64,000 nt of DNA from Halomarinibacterium sp041392205 (lineage in GTDB: Bacteria > Bacteroidota > Bacteroidia > Flavobacteriales > Flavobacteriaceae), in assembly GCA_041392205.1 (NCBI GenBank), contig JAWKMO010000008.1, forward strand, positions 62,001 to 126,000, given 5' to 3'. A program made the position numbers and the translations under genes. Below are positions 17,340 through 25,520 of this stretch, piece after piece. How positions within the stretch are numbered: position 1 is the first letter of the stretch; each line of letters starts with the position of its first letter. The notes under the pieces are model-generated. The model did no database searches, had not been told where the DNA came from, and was given only the letters and a program-made list of their open reading frames with translations.

Positions 17340-19960
17340 GGAATTAAGTTTTGTGGGTTTGTCAAGGCGGTGATTTCTGCAAATTGTTTACGAAGCATAG
17401 GATGTTCTAAGATGGCTTTTACGTATGCCAAACTACTTTTGCTTAAATGACGAGAAAGGGTGGGTTCGTAAAACTCCCAAGGCTCAAAAAAAGTTTTATC
17501 CTGTTTTTCGGTTAAGGTTAAAATTTGGTTGTTTTCCTCTGCCAAAAAGTTAACCAATTTTTGAAGGGTTTCGTTATCGGCAATTTCTCCATTTAAATAA
17601 TTTTCCACATCATTTAAGGAGACTTTATGTGGCATAAACAATTGAAAATATTGAACTTTATTGGGTTGTGCACGTTCCCAATTGGCGAGATAATCACTTA
17701 AATACCCAGGTATTTTATCGAGATTTAAACCGGTTTGTAGATCGGCAGCAATGTTATCGGTTTCAACTTCATTTTTCGTGATGTGTTCGATGTTGTTTTC
17801 TTTTTTGAATTGTTTCACCAAATAATTGGTATATAAACTTTTACTATTTATGATTTCAATGTAGGCAATCTTTTTTTCCTTCAAAATAGAAGAATTCCGA
17901 AGCAAATAGTTATGCAGGTCCAAACAACCTAAAAGTCCGCTATTGTCTATAGCTCCCGCATCTATATAATGTCCATAACCAGGAATTTTTGCAGCAGGAC
18001 TAAAGACAGGAAACCTATTGGTAGTAGATACGGCTTGATAAAAGGGTAGGGTTGTATGGTTAGTAAGTTCGGCTAAATTTTCAGCAAAAGGAAAAATAGT
18101 ATTAAAGTTGTTGGGTTTCACCGACCAAAGGATTCCTCGGCTTCCTTTGGTGCTAGCGGTATTCATTATAAGACTTGGGAAATATCCTGTTTTTTGATAG
18201 GCCTGTTTCCAATAATCTTGAAATGAGATGTCATAAAGCAGCTTGGAGGGGTTATCTTCAATATGATTTTGGTATTTCCGCATTGCGTAATAGGGACGAT
18301 CTCTCAAATTAAATTTTTGATTGAAAGGCCAAATTTTTCGGTAAGAATCGAGTCCGAAGGTAAAGGTTAAATCTATTGAAGTATAGTTTTGTCTAGAAAG
18401 GGTGTCTATTTTTTGTTGAATTCTATCAAAATCCAGAGCGTCTTCACGATACAAACCAGTATATAAGGCTAAACCCAACGAACCTCCTGAAGCACCCGAA
18501 AGAGCAATGGTGTTTTCCAGAAGTTTGCCTTGGGTTTCTTTCTGAAGTGTATTGACTACATTAAGCGTCCATACATTGGCTTTTAAACCACCCCCATGCG
18601 ATGCAATAAAGAAGAAGGTAGGGTTTTGTTTTTTTTGAATACGATCCCAAAACTGAACTTCATTTATAGGAAGTTTGCTATTTTCCACTAAATCAAGTTC
18701 GTGAGTTCGTGTTTCTATACTTAAAACACGGCTAATTATAATTAGTATAATAAGTACCCCAGACAGGGTAAATAAGATTTTAAATCGTTTGGTTGAAAAA
18801 AGGGCTAATTTTTTAGCAACAAAAAAGTACTTCCCTAAACTAGCTATAATAAAATAGTAGAAATAAAAGTAAGCTAACAAAATAGGAATACCATTTGTGA
18901 GCCCCCATCCTTTAATACTGGCTATGGTTGAATACACAAGTAGCGCTATTGAAACTATAAAATTGAAATTAAATAGGGTAAGATAATTTTCAGATTTTTC
19001 AAACGGTTTTATTATATCAATGAACAGAGAAACGGGCAAAAGAAGTGGACTTTCTAGTGTTTGCTTTACTTTGGAGGACACCGTTCTTAAAAGCCTAAAA
19101 AATACATAGTTAAACATGAAAGCATAACTTGTAATAAGTAAAATAACAAAACCACCACGACTAAAGTTGGTGATAAAAAGGGTAATAATGAGCAATAAGA
19201 AACTAACAAAGCCCACAAAAAAATACCCAATCCCAAGGCTTTTATAATAGCGTTTTAATTTTCTAGCATTTTCATCTAGCGTTTCTTGGGGTAATTTTTC
19301 ACCTTTTTTAGTGGTTGTTTTTTGATAGGCAGTAAACTTTTCTTTAACATAAATGTAAGCAATAAAGGGCGCAAGTAACGAAAGATAAATAATGATTTTT
19401 ACTACGTGTAGCGGAAAGTTTTCAAAAATTAGATTGGGTTCGAAACTGCGTATTATAAAATGAATCCAAACCCCATGGATAAGTAACCCTATGGAGTATC
19501 GAAGATAATTTGCCAAATTATCTGGAATATAATCACTGTCTTTTTTGGTAGTGTAGATAAAAGCAGGAAACTTTTTTAACGGCCAGAATGAAAATGGTTT
19601 TACTATTTTCCAGTTTGTATAATCTTCAGAATGGTTAAGATTTGCTGCGTAGTAGGTATAAATAGGGTAGTGGGAAAGTACGAGAGCAAGCCCATTAATA
19701 AATAGGAAAGATAACAGTAATGAAAATTTTGAATTTTGATTTTCTACCAAGTCTACCATCATGGTAAAGGCTTGGTCCATTTGTGTTAATAACAAAAGTA
19801 AAATACCTATCACCAAGAGGCTTAGGATGGATGCTTTAAAAAAGTTTTTGAACGATTTTTTAAAATGCCCAAGTTGAGCAATTAAACAATCATAACTAAA
19901 AAGACAAGTGCTACTTTTTATTAAAACCAGACGTATTTCTTTTAAAAATTTAACCATCAT
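17336..19960 (-). CDS. Large membrane-anchored patatin-like phospholipase in the eCIS locus
   Basis: 874 residues. The N-terminal half (to about residue 430) holds roughly ten hydrophobic segments. The C-terminal half has the elements of a patatin-type lipase: a glycine-rich oxyanion region SHGGGLKAN near 453, the nucleophile elbow GASGGS near 486, and YIDAGAIDNSG near 660, which supplies the dyad Asp. The family hydrolyses phospholipid acyl chains. It is not one of the known eCIS structural classes; here it may be a lysis or release factor or a membrane-targeting effector. It lies about 80 bases downstream of the immunity-like gene and may have its own start signals. Confidence 0.75.
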   Translation of the reverse strand: MMVKFLKEIRLVLIKSSTCLFSYDCLIAQLGHFKKSFKNFFKASILSLLVIGILLLLLTQMDQAFTMMVDLVENQNSKFSLLLSFLFINGLALVLSHYPIYTYYAANLNHSEDYTNWKIVKPFSFWPLKKFPAFIYTTKKDSDYIPDNLANYLRYSIGLLIHGVWIHFIIRSFEPNLIFENFPLHVVKIIIYLSLLAPFIAYIYVKEKFTAYQKTTTKKGEKLPQETLDENARKLKRYYKSLGIGYFFVGFVSFLLLIITLFITNFSRGGFVILLITSYAFMFNYVFFRLLRTVSSKVKQTLESPLLLPVSLFIDIIKPFEKSENYLTLFNFNFIVSIALLVYSTIASIKGWGLTNGIPILLAYFYFYYFIIASLGKYFFVAKKLALFSTKRFKILFTLSGVLIILIIISRVLSIETRTHELDLVENSKLPINEVQFWDRIQKKQNPTFFFIASHGGGLKANVWTLNVVNTLQKETQGKLLENTIALSGASGGSLGLALYTGLYREDALDFDRIQQKIDTLSRQNYTSIDLTFTFGLDSYRKIWPFNQKFNLRDRPYYAMRKYQNHIEDNPSKLLYDISFQDYWKQAYQKTGYFPSLIMNTASTKGSRGILWSVKPNNFNTIFPFAENLAELTNHTTLPFYQAVSTTNRFPVFSPAAKIPGYGHYIDAGAIDNSGLLGCLDLHNYLLRNSSILKEKKIAYIEIINSKSLYTNYLVKQFKKENNIEHITKNEVETDNIAADLQTGLNLDKIPGYLSDYLANWERAQPNKVQYFQLFMPHKVSLNDVENYLNGEIADNETLQKLVNFLAEENNQILTLTEKQDKTFFEPWEFYEPTLSRHLSKSSLAYVKAILEHPMLRKQFAEITALTNPQNLIP

Positions 19961-20042
19961 TTTAGTATGAAGATAGAACCCAGCTAAACGTCTAATTTAC
20001 CTCTAAAATAGCTATGATACAAGGGGGGTTTACCCCATTTTT

Positions 20043-20477
20043 TTAAATATCAATAATATATTCTACAACTCCTTTAAGCCATCCTTTCTCCCGTCTATCT
20101 AGTAAACTAGTGGTTAAAGAATAGGGGCAGTCGAAAAAATGTTTTTCATCTTTTGAAACAACTACAGGTAACCCATAATAAGCATCATCTTCATTTTTAA
20201 GTTCAATATCCCATTTTCCTGAAGTATGTTTTCTAATAACTTCCCCTATATGAATGGCAGAACCTTCCAATAGAGTTTTATTTTCTTTAAAAAGAAGTTC
20301 ATCAGGGGTACTGAATTTTGATAACAGCCATTCTTCCAAGATATCTAAGGAAGAAAGGGTAAAACTTTTCAATTTTTCTGAAAAATCTTCTTTTACCATT
20401 TTTAAAAAAATATCATAGGAATCGTCCATGCTAAAAAGCCATTGTTCAAATTCTTCTCTAGTCTGTAACTCATTCAT
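20043..20477 (-). CDS. Probable immunity protein for the adjacent nuclease effector
   Basis: 144-residue acidic, soluble protein with no signal peptide. Not a family I can name with certainty; the segment IHIGEVIRKHTSGKWDIEL resembles small immunity-type and DUF proteins seen next to polymorphic toxins. It starts 18 bases after the stop of the 1410-residue effector. Small, acidic, cytoplasmic and directly 3' of a C-terminal toxin domain is the standard arrangement of toxin-immunity pairs, so the immunity role is a well-grounded inference rather than a demonstrated one. Confidence 0.65.
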   Translation of the reverse strand: MNELQTREEFEQWLFSMDDSYDIFLKMVKEDFSEKLKSFTLSSLDILEEWLLSKFSTPDELLFKENKTLLEGSAIHIGEVIRKHTSGKWDIELKNEDDAYYGLPVVVSKDEKHFFDCPYSLTTSLLDRREKGWLKGVVEYIIDI

Positions 20478-20495
20478 TTTTTAAAATTTATGTTA

Positions 20496-23400
20496 TTATA
20501 CGAATTTATAAGGAATTTTTGCTTTATCCAATGCTTCTAAAAGGGGTTTGCTTGCTGTACCTTCAAAAACCCATTCAATTTTCCATCCTGCTTTCATTAG
20601 ATCTGCGTCTCTTTTAACTTCAAATAAATTGCTTTGATTGGCGGTTTGATAACCCGTTTTATGTTCAATTCCTTTTTTTGTTTTAATATCTGCAATATCT
20701 AACCTTCTATCCCCATATTTAGATTTTACGGTAACTTCTCTTTTTCCCCATCCAACTTTTTCATGGTAGGCATCCATAGCAGCATTTGCCTTAGGAGCTT
20801 GTTTCATATTTACTTCATATTGCTTTTCCCAACGTTCATAAGACCATTCGCCTCCTCTATCTTTGTAATCTTCCCATCTTTGTGCTTTATGTTCGGGAGA
20901 TCCAGGTTCTCCGGCTCTTGGAGTTGTTTCCGGTAAATCATCTATTTTATCCCTAACAGTATCAGGTAAATCACTTTCTGGAATTCCACATTCCTTTGCT
21001 GAGAAGCGACACCAACCCTTTCCATCTTTCCTCCTGCGGTAAGTATGACCGTTTGATTCAATTTCAATATCATGGGTATCAAAATGAGGAGAATCTGGTT
21101 CAATTCTTTTTGGGGTACCATTGGCAGTTTCTTCCAAATCTACCCTTCTTTGCTCTGGGGTCATTTCCTCCAGAGTTTTAGACCTGTTATTATCCAAAAT
21201 GTCCCGATCTCTTTTAGTATTTCTTGGACCGTCAATATCAGGGCCATCGGCACGTTTAAAAAATCCTTGAATTTTTTTCTTAAATGAAGTCAACCCTTTT
21301 TTCCCTCCAGCAAAAAGTTTTTTGGCTCCAGCAGCGGCTCTCGCTGGCATTTTTGCAACAGCTTCAAGACCTTCTTTGGCACCATTTATAGTTTGTTTTG
21401 CAAAAGCTCCTGGAGATTTTGGAACCCCTTCCATAAATTTACCAGACTTCATAACAGGGCCCATTTTAACAGCACCAACACCTTCCACAACAGCCATAGC
21501 CCCTGTAAAGCCATCGCTGGCATTTTTCTTCATTTGTTCGGTATTTCCAAAAAGTTCTCGAGCTGTTGCCGCAGTTCCTGCATCATTAAGATTTTTTATA
21601 TATGCCAAACTATTAAAGTATACCGAAAGCACTCCTGCTACAATAGCTCCCCAACCGGCATAGGTCATGACGGTTCCCATCCAACCTATTACAGGACCTG
21701 TAATGGGGGATAATGTTCCCCAAGAAATAATGGTTAGTGCTACCATAAGTGCCGTAATCATTCCTGCAATTCCTAATATGGAAGAGAATACCATAGCTAG
21801 GCCCGTAGAAATATCAGCGCCAATTTGTAGAAGATTGCCTAAGGGATCTTTGGACCAAGCTTCTGCATTAAAAATATTGGCAACGCCACTTAGTGTTTTT
21901 TCGAATCCTCCCACAACTCCATCTAGTGAAGCCATAGGATTCACCATGCCTTCCAGCATGCCTTTTGCCATTTGCTGAACACTAATGTTTTTAATGTCAT
22001 CAGTAATAGATTCTGCCACTAGTTTTTCGGCCAACATTTTTTGCTGTTCGACAGACAGGAAGGACATATTTTGATCGGCAACATCGAGTACTCCTCCTAA
22101 TCTAGTAACTCTTTGGTTATCCACAGCATCAATTCGGTCTTGTCTTGGATCTGTGGGGCCTCCTTCCCCTGAACTTAATTTAACTTCCAGTCGTTTCCCT
22201 TCAGCTTCGGCAGTGCCATCATCGGGTGTTTCAGCAATCATTTTGTCCAAAGCGGCCATCAATCCTTGTTTTTCTTCAGGCGGAAGGGTTTGTATGTAGG
22301 CTTCTTGTTCTGCTTCTGGCATAGCAGCCATTTCATACAATTGAAGTTCTTGTGGTGAAGCCTCTTGTTGTTGTTTTTCTTCCTGCTCCTTCTTGATGCG
22401 TTCTTCGGCAGCTTCTTTACTTTCAATAGCGGCCATACCGGCTATGTATTCATCTTGCAGGGCATTTAACTCGGTTTCCATTGCAATCGTTGCGGCAATC
22501 AACTCGTCCCCACTGGCAGCAGTTCTTGTGGCATGTTGTCTAATAAGCTCGGGGCCACCCGCAGCATTATCGATACTAGCTTGACTTTGCTCATTTAGGA
22601 CTTTCATTTCGGCTACCCTACCGTCAATTTGAGCAATGATAGAGTCATTTTCTGTTATTTCTGCTTCCGATTGCTGATTGTCTTTGGAGGCTTGTTCGGC
22701 ATCTTGTATATATTGTCTAGCCCGTTCCCCAGTTTGCGAAATGGCATCGTCCATGGATTGTGCCCCGTTAGCCGTTTCATTCATTTCGCCACTTTGCTGT
22801 TGTGCGTCGGCTCTGGCATCTGGATCATCTGGAATTTCACTTTCACTTTGAGCTGCTTTGGATTTGGCATCGCTGGAAAGAGCTGAGGACTCTCCTTTTC
22901 CTTCATCGGCTTCCTGAGCTAAGCCCGGAGCTTCTGTAGAAACAAAAGCTTGTCTTTCTTGACTGTCTGTTAATGCTTCTTTAGAGGTTTCTGAAATTCC
23001 TTTTCTTTCGGTATTATGATCTTCCGTCATTTTGGTGCCTTCTTTGGCAAGGGCTAAATCTTGACGGCTCGTATGTAAAGAGCCATCCAGTCCATAAGAA
23101 TGAATCGTTTTTTCAGAGGCATGCTGTTTCATTTCATAGCCTTTTTCTCTAAGCATTTCGGCTATATAACCCAATCCGCGTACTTGCGTATCAATTTCAG
23201 ATTTTCTAGGTAAAGGTTGCCCTGCACTATCTACTGGGGCAATAACATTGGGATGTTTAAAGGGTTGGGGTTTTGCAGGAATTTCAACCGCATTGGCAGC
23301 TTGTAACGATTGTGCAGCGGCTTGTTCGGATGCATCTGCGGCTCCCATATTACTATTTTCAGCTTGTCCCCCTTCGGTTTCACCTCCTTCACCAGCTGGG

Positions 23401-24728
23401 GGTTCTTCAGATAGTGTTTCCTCCATTTGAGCTTTTTGATCTGCAATTTTTTCTTGAGCTACGGCACCTCTATCTACAGGAGGTGTTGTTACCCCTTCAG
23501 ATAATACGCCTCCCTTTTCTTGGTGCACTTCACCCCGAGGTGGGTCTTTCTTTTCTTTAATTTCTTCTTCGCTTAAATCTCCTTGGTCCTGAACTCGCTC
23601 ATCGTTCGTAATTTTACTATTCGATTTTCCTTCAACCTCTGCACCATCATTAGGTTTTTCGGCACCTCCTTCGGGCGTTACTTTTTTTCCAGGGGGAACA
23701 TACCTTTGAATGGTACTTCCAGAAGCCCCTTGTTGTACTGTATGGGTTAATTCATGGGCTAAAAGATGCTTCCCTTCCTTACTTTCGGGATTGTATTTTC
23801 CTTGGTTGAAATAAATGTCATTGCCATTGGTAAAGGCATGAGCACCTAAATCTTTATTCATTTGAACCGCATTACCGCCGGTATGAATTTTTACATTGCT
23901 GAAATCGGCTCCAAAGCCTTGGGACATTTCTTGTTGGGTAGTTGCAGGAAGAGGCACTCCGCCTCCTTTGAAAGATTTTAAAGCCGCTTCAATGGGAGCA
24001 TTTTTAGTACTACCCTCGTTGCTACTTTTTTCTTGTACTGGAAATTCTTTCTCTTCTTTTTCTTCTTTTTTAGGAGGAGGAAGATCGTTTACTTGTTTGC
24101 CTTCTTGTGCTTCGCCATTTTGAGCCTCGGGAGAAGGGAGTTCTTCAGTTTGTGTGGCTTCTTCTCCTTGTTGAGCTGCTTGTGGATCTTCTTTTTCTTG
24201 GTCGGTAACTCCTTCTGGTAAAGCTGGAAACGCTATGGCTTTTTTGGTTTGAACTTTTTCCTCAGCTTCACATGCATCACACTTTTCTTGTACAACGTCT
24301 TCCTCTTCTTTTTGCTGAACCTCTTCAAAAGGGAGTTTTTGTACTTTTTCTTCGGCTTCGCAATCGGTACATTTTTCTTGAATAGCTTCATCATCTGAAG
24401 CTAATTGTACAACAGGAGTAATGCTATCTGCTAAAGGTTTCTCCTGAATTTCTTCTGTTTCCTCCTTTTGCTGTACCTCTTCAAAAGGCGATTTTTGAAT
24501 GGGTGTTGCTTTACTAGGGAAAAAGGATTCTCCTCCAAAAACACTCTTTTTATTTTCTGTTTTTGAAACCACTTTATCGGCCATTGCATCGGCCTCTACT
24601 TCATATTTATCTTGTGGTTTTCCAATAGACAGCTTTGCCTGAACACCAAAAAATGGAGTTGCTCCCTTTTGCTGAACGGCAGCATTGGGAGCACTATTTT
24701 GGGTGTTATTTTTAGCAAATGCGCGCAT
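20496..24728 (-). CDS. eCIS effector: DUF4157 (eCIS core) domain, membrane-insertion segment and C-terminal PD-(D/E)XK-like nuclease toxin
   Basis: 1410 residues. Order: an N-terminal conserved stretch (QAKLSIGKPQDKYEVEAD, residues ~32-50); a disordered Glu/Gln/Lys linker with two copies of a Cys-containing unit (EKCTDCEAEEKVQ, EKCDACEAEEKVQ); the DUF4157 domain at about 255-340 with zinc motif HELTH near 325; a long acidic, partly coiled-coil middle; two hydrophobic helices at about 983-1043; and a C-terminal domain (about 1290-1410) with RRLDIADI followed by IEHKTG, matching the D...ExK pattern of restriction-fold nucleases. DUF4157 marks eCIS-associated cargo proteins. An immunity-like gene follows directly. 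The nuclease assignment rests on the motif only. Confidence 0.82.
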   Translation of the reverse strand: MRAFAKNNTQNSAPNAAVQQKGATPFFGVQAKLSIGKPQDKYEVEADAMADKVVSKTENKKSVFGGESFFPSKATPIQKSPFEEVQQKEETEEIQEKPLADSITPVVQLASDDEAIQEKCTDCEAEEKVQKLPFEEVQQKEEEDVVQEKCDACEAEEKVQTKKAIAFPALPEGVTDQEKEDPQAAQQGEEATQTEELPSPEAQNGEAQEGKQVNDLPPPKKEEKEEKEFPVQEKSSNEGSTKNAPIEAALKSFKGGGVPLPATTQQEMSQGFGADFSNVKIHTGGNAVQMNKDLGAHAFTNGNDIYFNQGKYNPESKEGKHLLAHELTHTVQQGASGSTIQRYVPPGKKVTPEGGAEKPNDGAEVEGKSNSKITNDERVQDQGDLSEEEIKEKKDPPRGEVHQEKGGVLSEGVTTPPVDRGAVAQEKIADQKAQMEETLSEEPPAGEGGETEGGQAENSNMGAADASEQAAAQSLQAANAVEIPAKPQPFKHPNVIAPVDSAGQPLPRKSEIDTQVRGLGYIAEMLREKGYEMKQHASEKTIHSYGLDGSLHTSRQDLALAKEGTKMTEDHNTERKGISETSKEALTDSQERQAFVSTEAPGLAQEADEGKGESSALSSDAKSKAAQSESEIPDDPDARADAQQQSGEMNETANGAQSMDDAISQTGERARQYIQDAEQASKDNQQSEAEITENDSIIAQIDGRVAEMKVLNEQSQASIDNAAGGPELIRQHATRTAASGDELIAATIAMETELNALQDEYIAGMAAIESKEAAEERIKKEQEEKQQQEASPQELQLYEMAAMPEAEQEAYIQTLPPEEKQGLMAALDKMIAETPDDGTAEAEGKRLEVKLSSGEGGPTDPRQDRIDAVDNQRVTRLGGVLDVADQNMSFLSVEQQKMLAEKLVAESITDDIKNISVQQMAKGMLEGMVNPMASLDGVVGGFEKTLSGVANIFNAEAWSKDPLGNLLQIGADISTGLAMVFSSILGIAGMITALMVALTIISWGTLSPITGPVIGWMGTVMTYAGWGAIVAGVLSVYFNSLAYIKNLNDAGTAATARELFGNTEQMKKNASDGFTGAMAVVEGVGAVKMGPVMKSGKFMEGVPKSPGAFAKQTINGAKEGLEAVAKMPARAAAGAKKLFAGGKKGLTSFKKKIQGFFKRADGPDIDGPRNTKRDRDILDNNRSKTLEEMTPEQRRVDLEETANGTPKRIEPDSPHFDTHDIEIESNGHTYRRRKDGKGWCRFSAKECGIPESDLPDTVRDKIDDLPETTPRAGEPGSPEHKAQRWEDYKDRGGEWSYERWEKQYEVNMKQAPKANAAMDAYHEKVGWGKREVTVKSKYGDRRLDIADIKTKKGIEHKTGYQTANQSNLFEVKRDADLMKAGWKIEWVFEGTASKPLLEALDKAKIPYKFV

Positions 24729-24729
24729 G

Positions 24730-25056
24730 TTATAGACCTATAAAGAGTACTGCTTTGCTTACGATAAGTTTAATGACACTGTTTTTTAAATGGCCCAATT
24801 TTATTTTTGAAATCCCTGCTTTATGAAGTGTTTTCATAATAACGAGGTCTTTTTGACTCATTAATAAAAGTTCATATTCTTCCTTCGTGATGACCCCATT
24901 TGCCAGTAATAATGTCCATCTTTTCAATTTTTCCTTCGATTCTTCCAAAAAAGTGGCAATATCCTCTTTTGTATTTTTGCCTTCGGGTCCTATTTTTTCT
25001 TTTACAAGGTTGAGAATGTCTGTTTTAAGTTCTTTAAAAAGGTTTTCAAAATCCAT
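24730..25056 (-). CDS. Small helical hypothetical protein in the eCIS cargo region
   Basis: 108 residues, no recognised family. Residues ~1-60 are amphipathic and charged; LANGVITKEEYELLLMSQ near 52-69 resembles a short helix-turn-helix like that of SHOCT domains. The C-terminal ~25 residues (SVIKLIVSKAVLFIGL) are hydrophobic and could insert in a membrane. It ends one base before the start of the nuclease effector, so it is co-translated with it; chaperone/adaptor and immunity roles are both possible. Confidence 0.6.
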   Translation of the reverse strand: MDFENLFKELKTDILNLVKEKIGPEGKNTKEDIATFLEESKEKLKRWTLLLANGVITKEEYELLLMSQKDLVIMKTLHKAGISKIKLGHLKNSVIKLIVSKAVLFIGL

Positions 25057-25068
25057 GGCAGTTTGTAT

Positions 25069-25518
25069 TTAGTTTAGAGTTGAAGTAAGTATTTGCAAGA
25101 GAGCGCTTTTAGATTTTTCATCTTTTTTGGATTCATAATCAATCATTAAATCGAATAATTTGAGAATTTCTGGAGAAAATTCTTCTACAAAAGCAGGACT
25201 CATAGTCCCTTGTTGTTCCCAAGTTTTAAGGAAACTTTGTAAGGCAGAATTTTCAGAATTTAAAAGACCCCACATTTGTTGCATTATTTGATTTTTGTCC
25301 TTTGTTTTTTCATAAATATGCATCTTTTGTAACTGAAATTGCAGGTTGTTTACAGCAGGTTCATTAGCTACAAATGGAGTTGTAGCCTTTTGGATTAGGC
25401 CTTCTGTCATTACTTTGGTCATTACAGTCTCGGTAAGTGTGTAATGATCATAATAACTAACACATGAAACAATAAATAGACTAAAAAAGAAGGTGTAAAT
25501 TTTAAGTTTTGTTTTCAT
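25069..25518 (-). CDS. Small lipoprotein in the eCIS cargo region, candidate immunity protein
   Basis: 149 residues. Signal peptide with hydrophobic core FFFSLFIVS and lipobox Cys near residue 19, so it is exported and lipidated. The mature part is helical, with no recognised domain. It starts only two bases after the stop of the DUF4157 protein with the second HExxH motif. A lipoprotein directly behind a candidate protease effector could protect the producer's periplasm or surface from it; this is inference from position. Confidence 0.6.
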   Translation of the reverse strand: MKTKLKIYTFFFSLFIVSCVSYYDHYTLTETVMTKVMTEGLIQKATTPFVANEPAVNNLQFQLQKMHIYEKTKDKNQIMQQMWGLLNSENSALQSFLKTWEQQGTMSPAFVEEFSPEILKLFDLMIDYESKKDEKSKSALLQILTSTLN

Positions 25519-25520
25519 TT

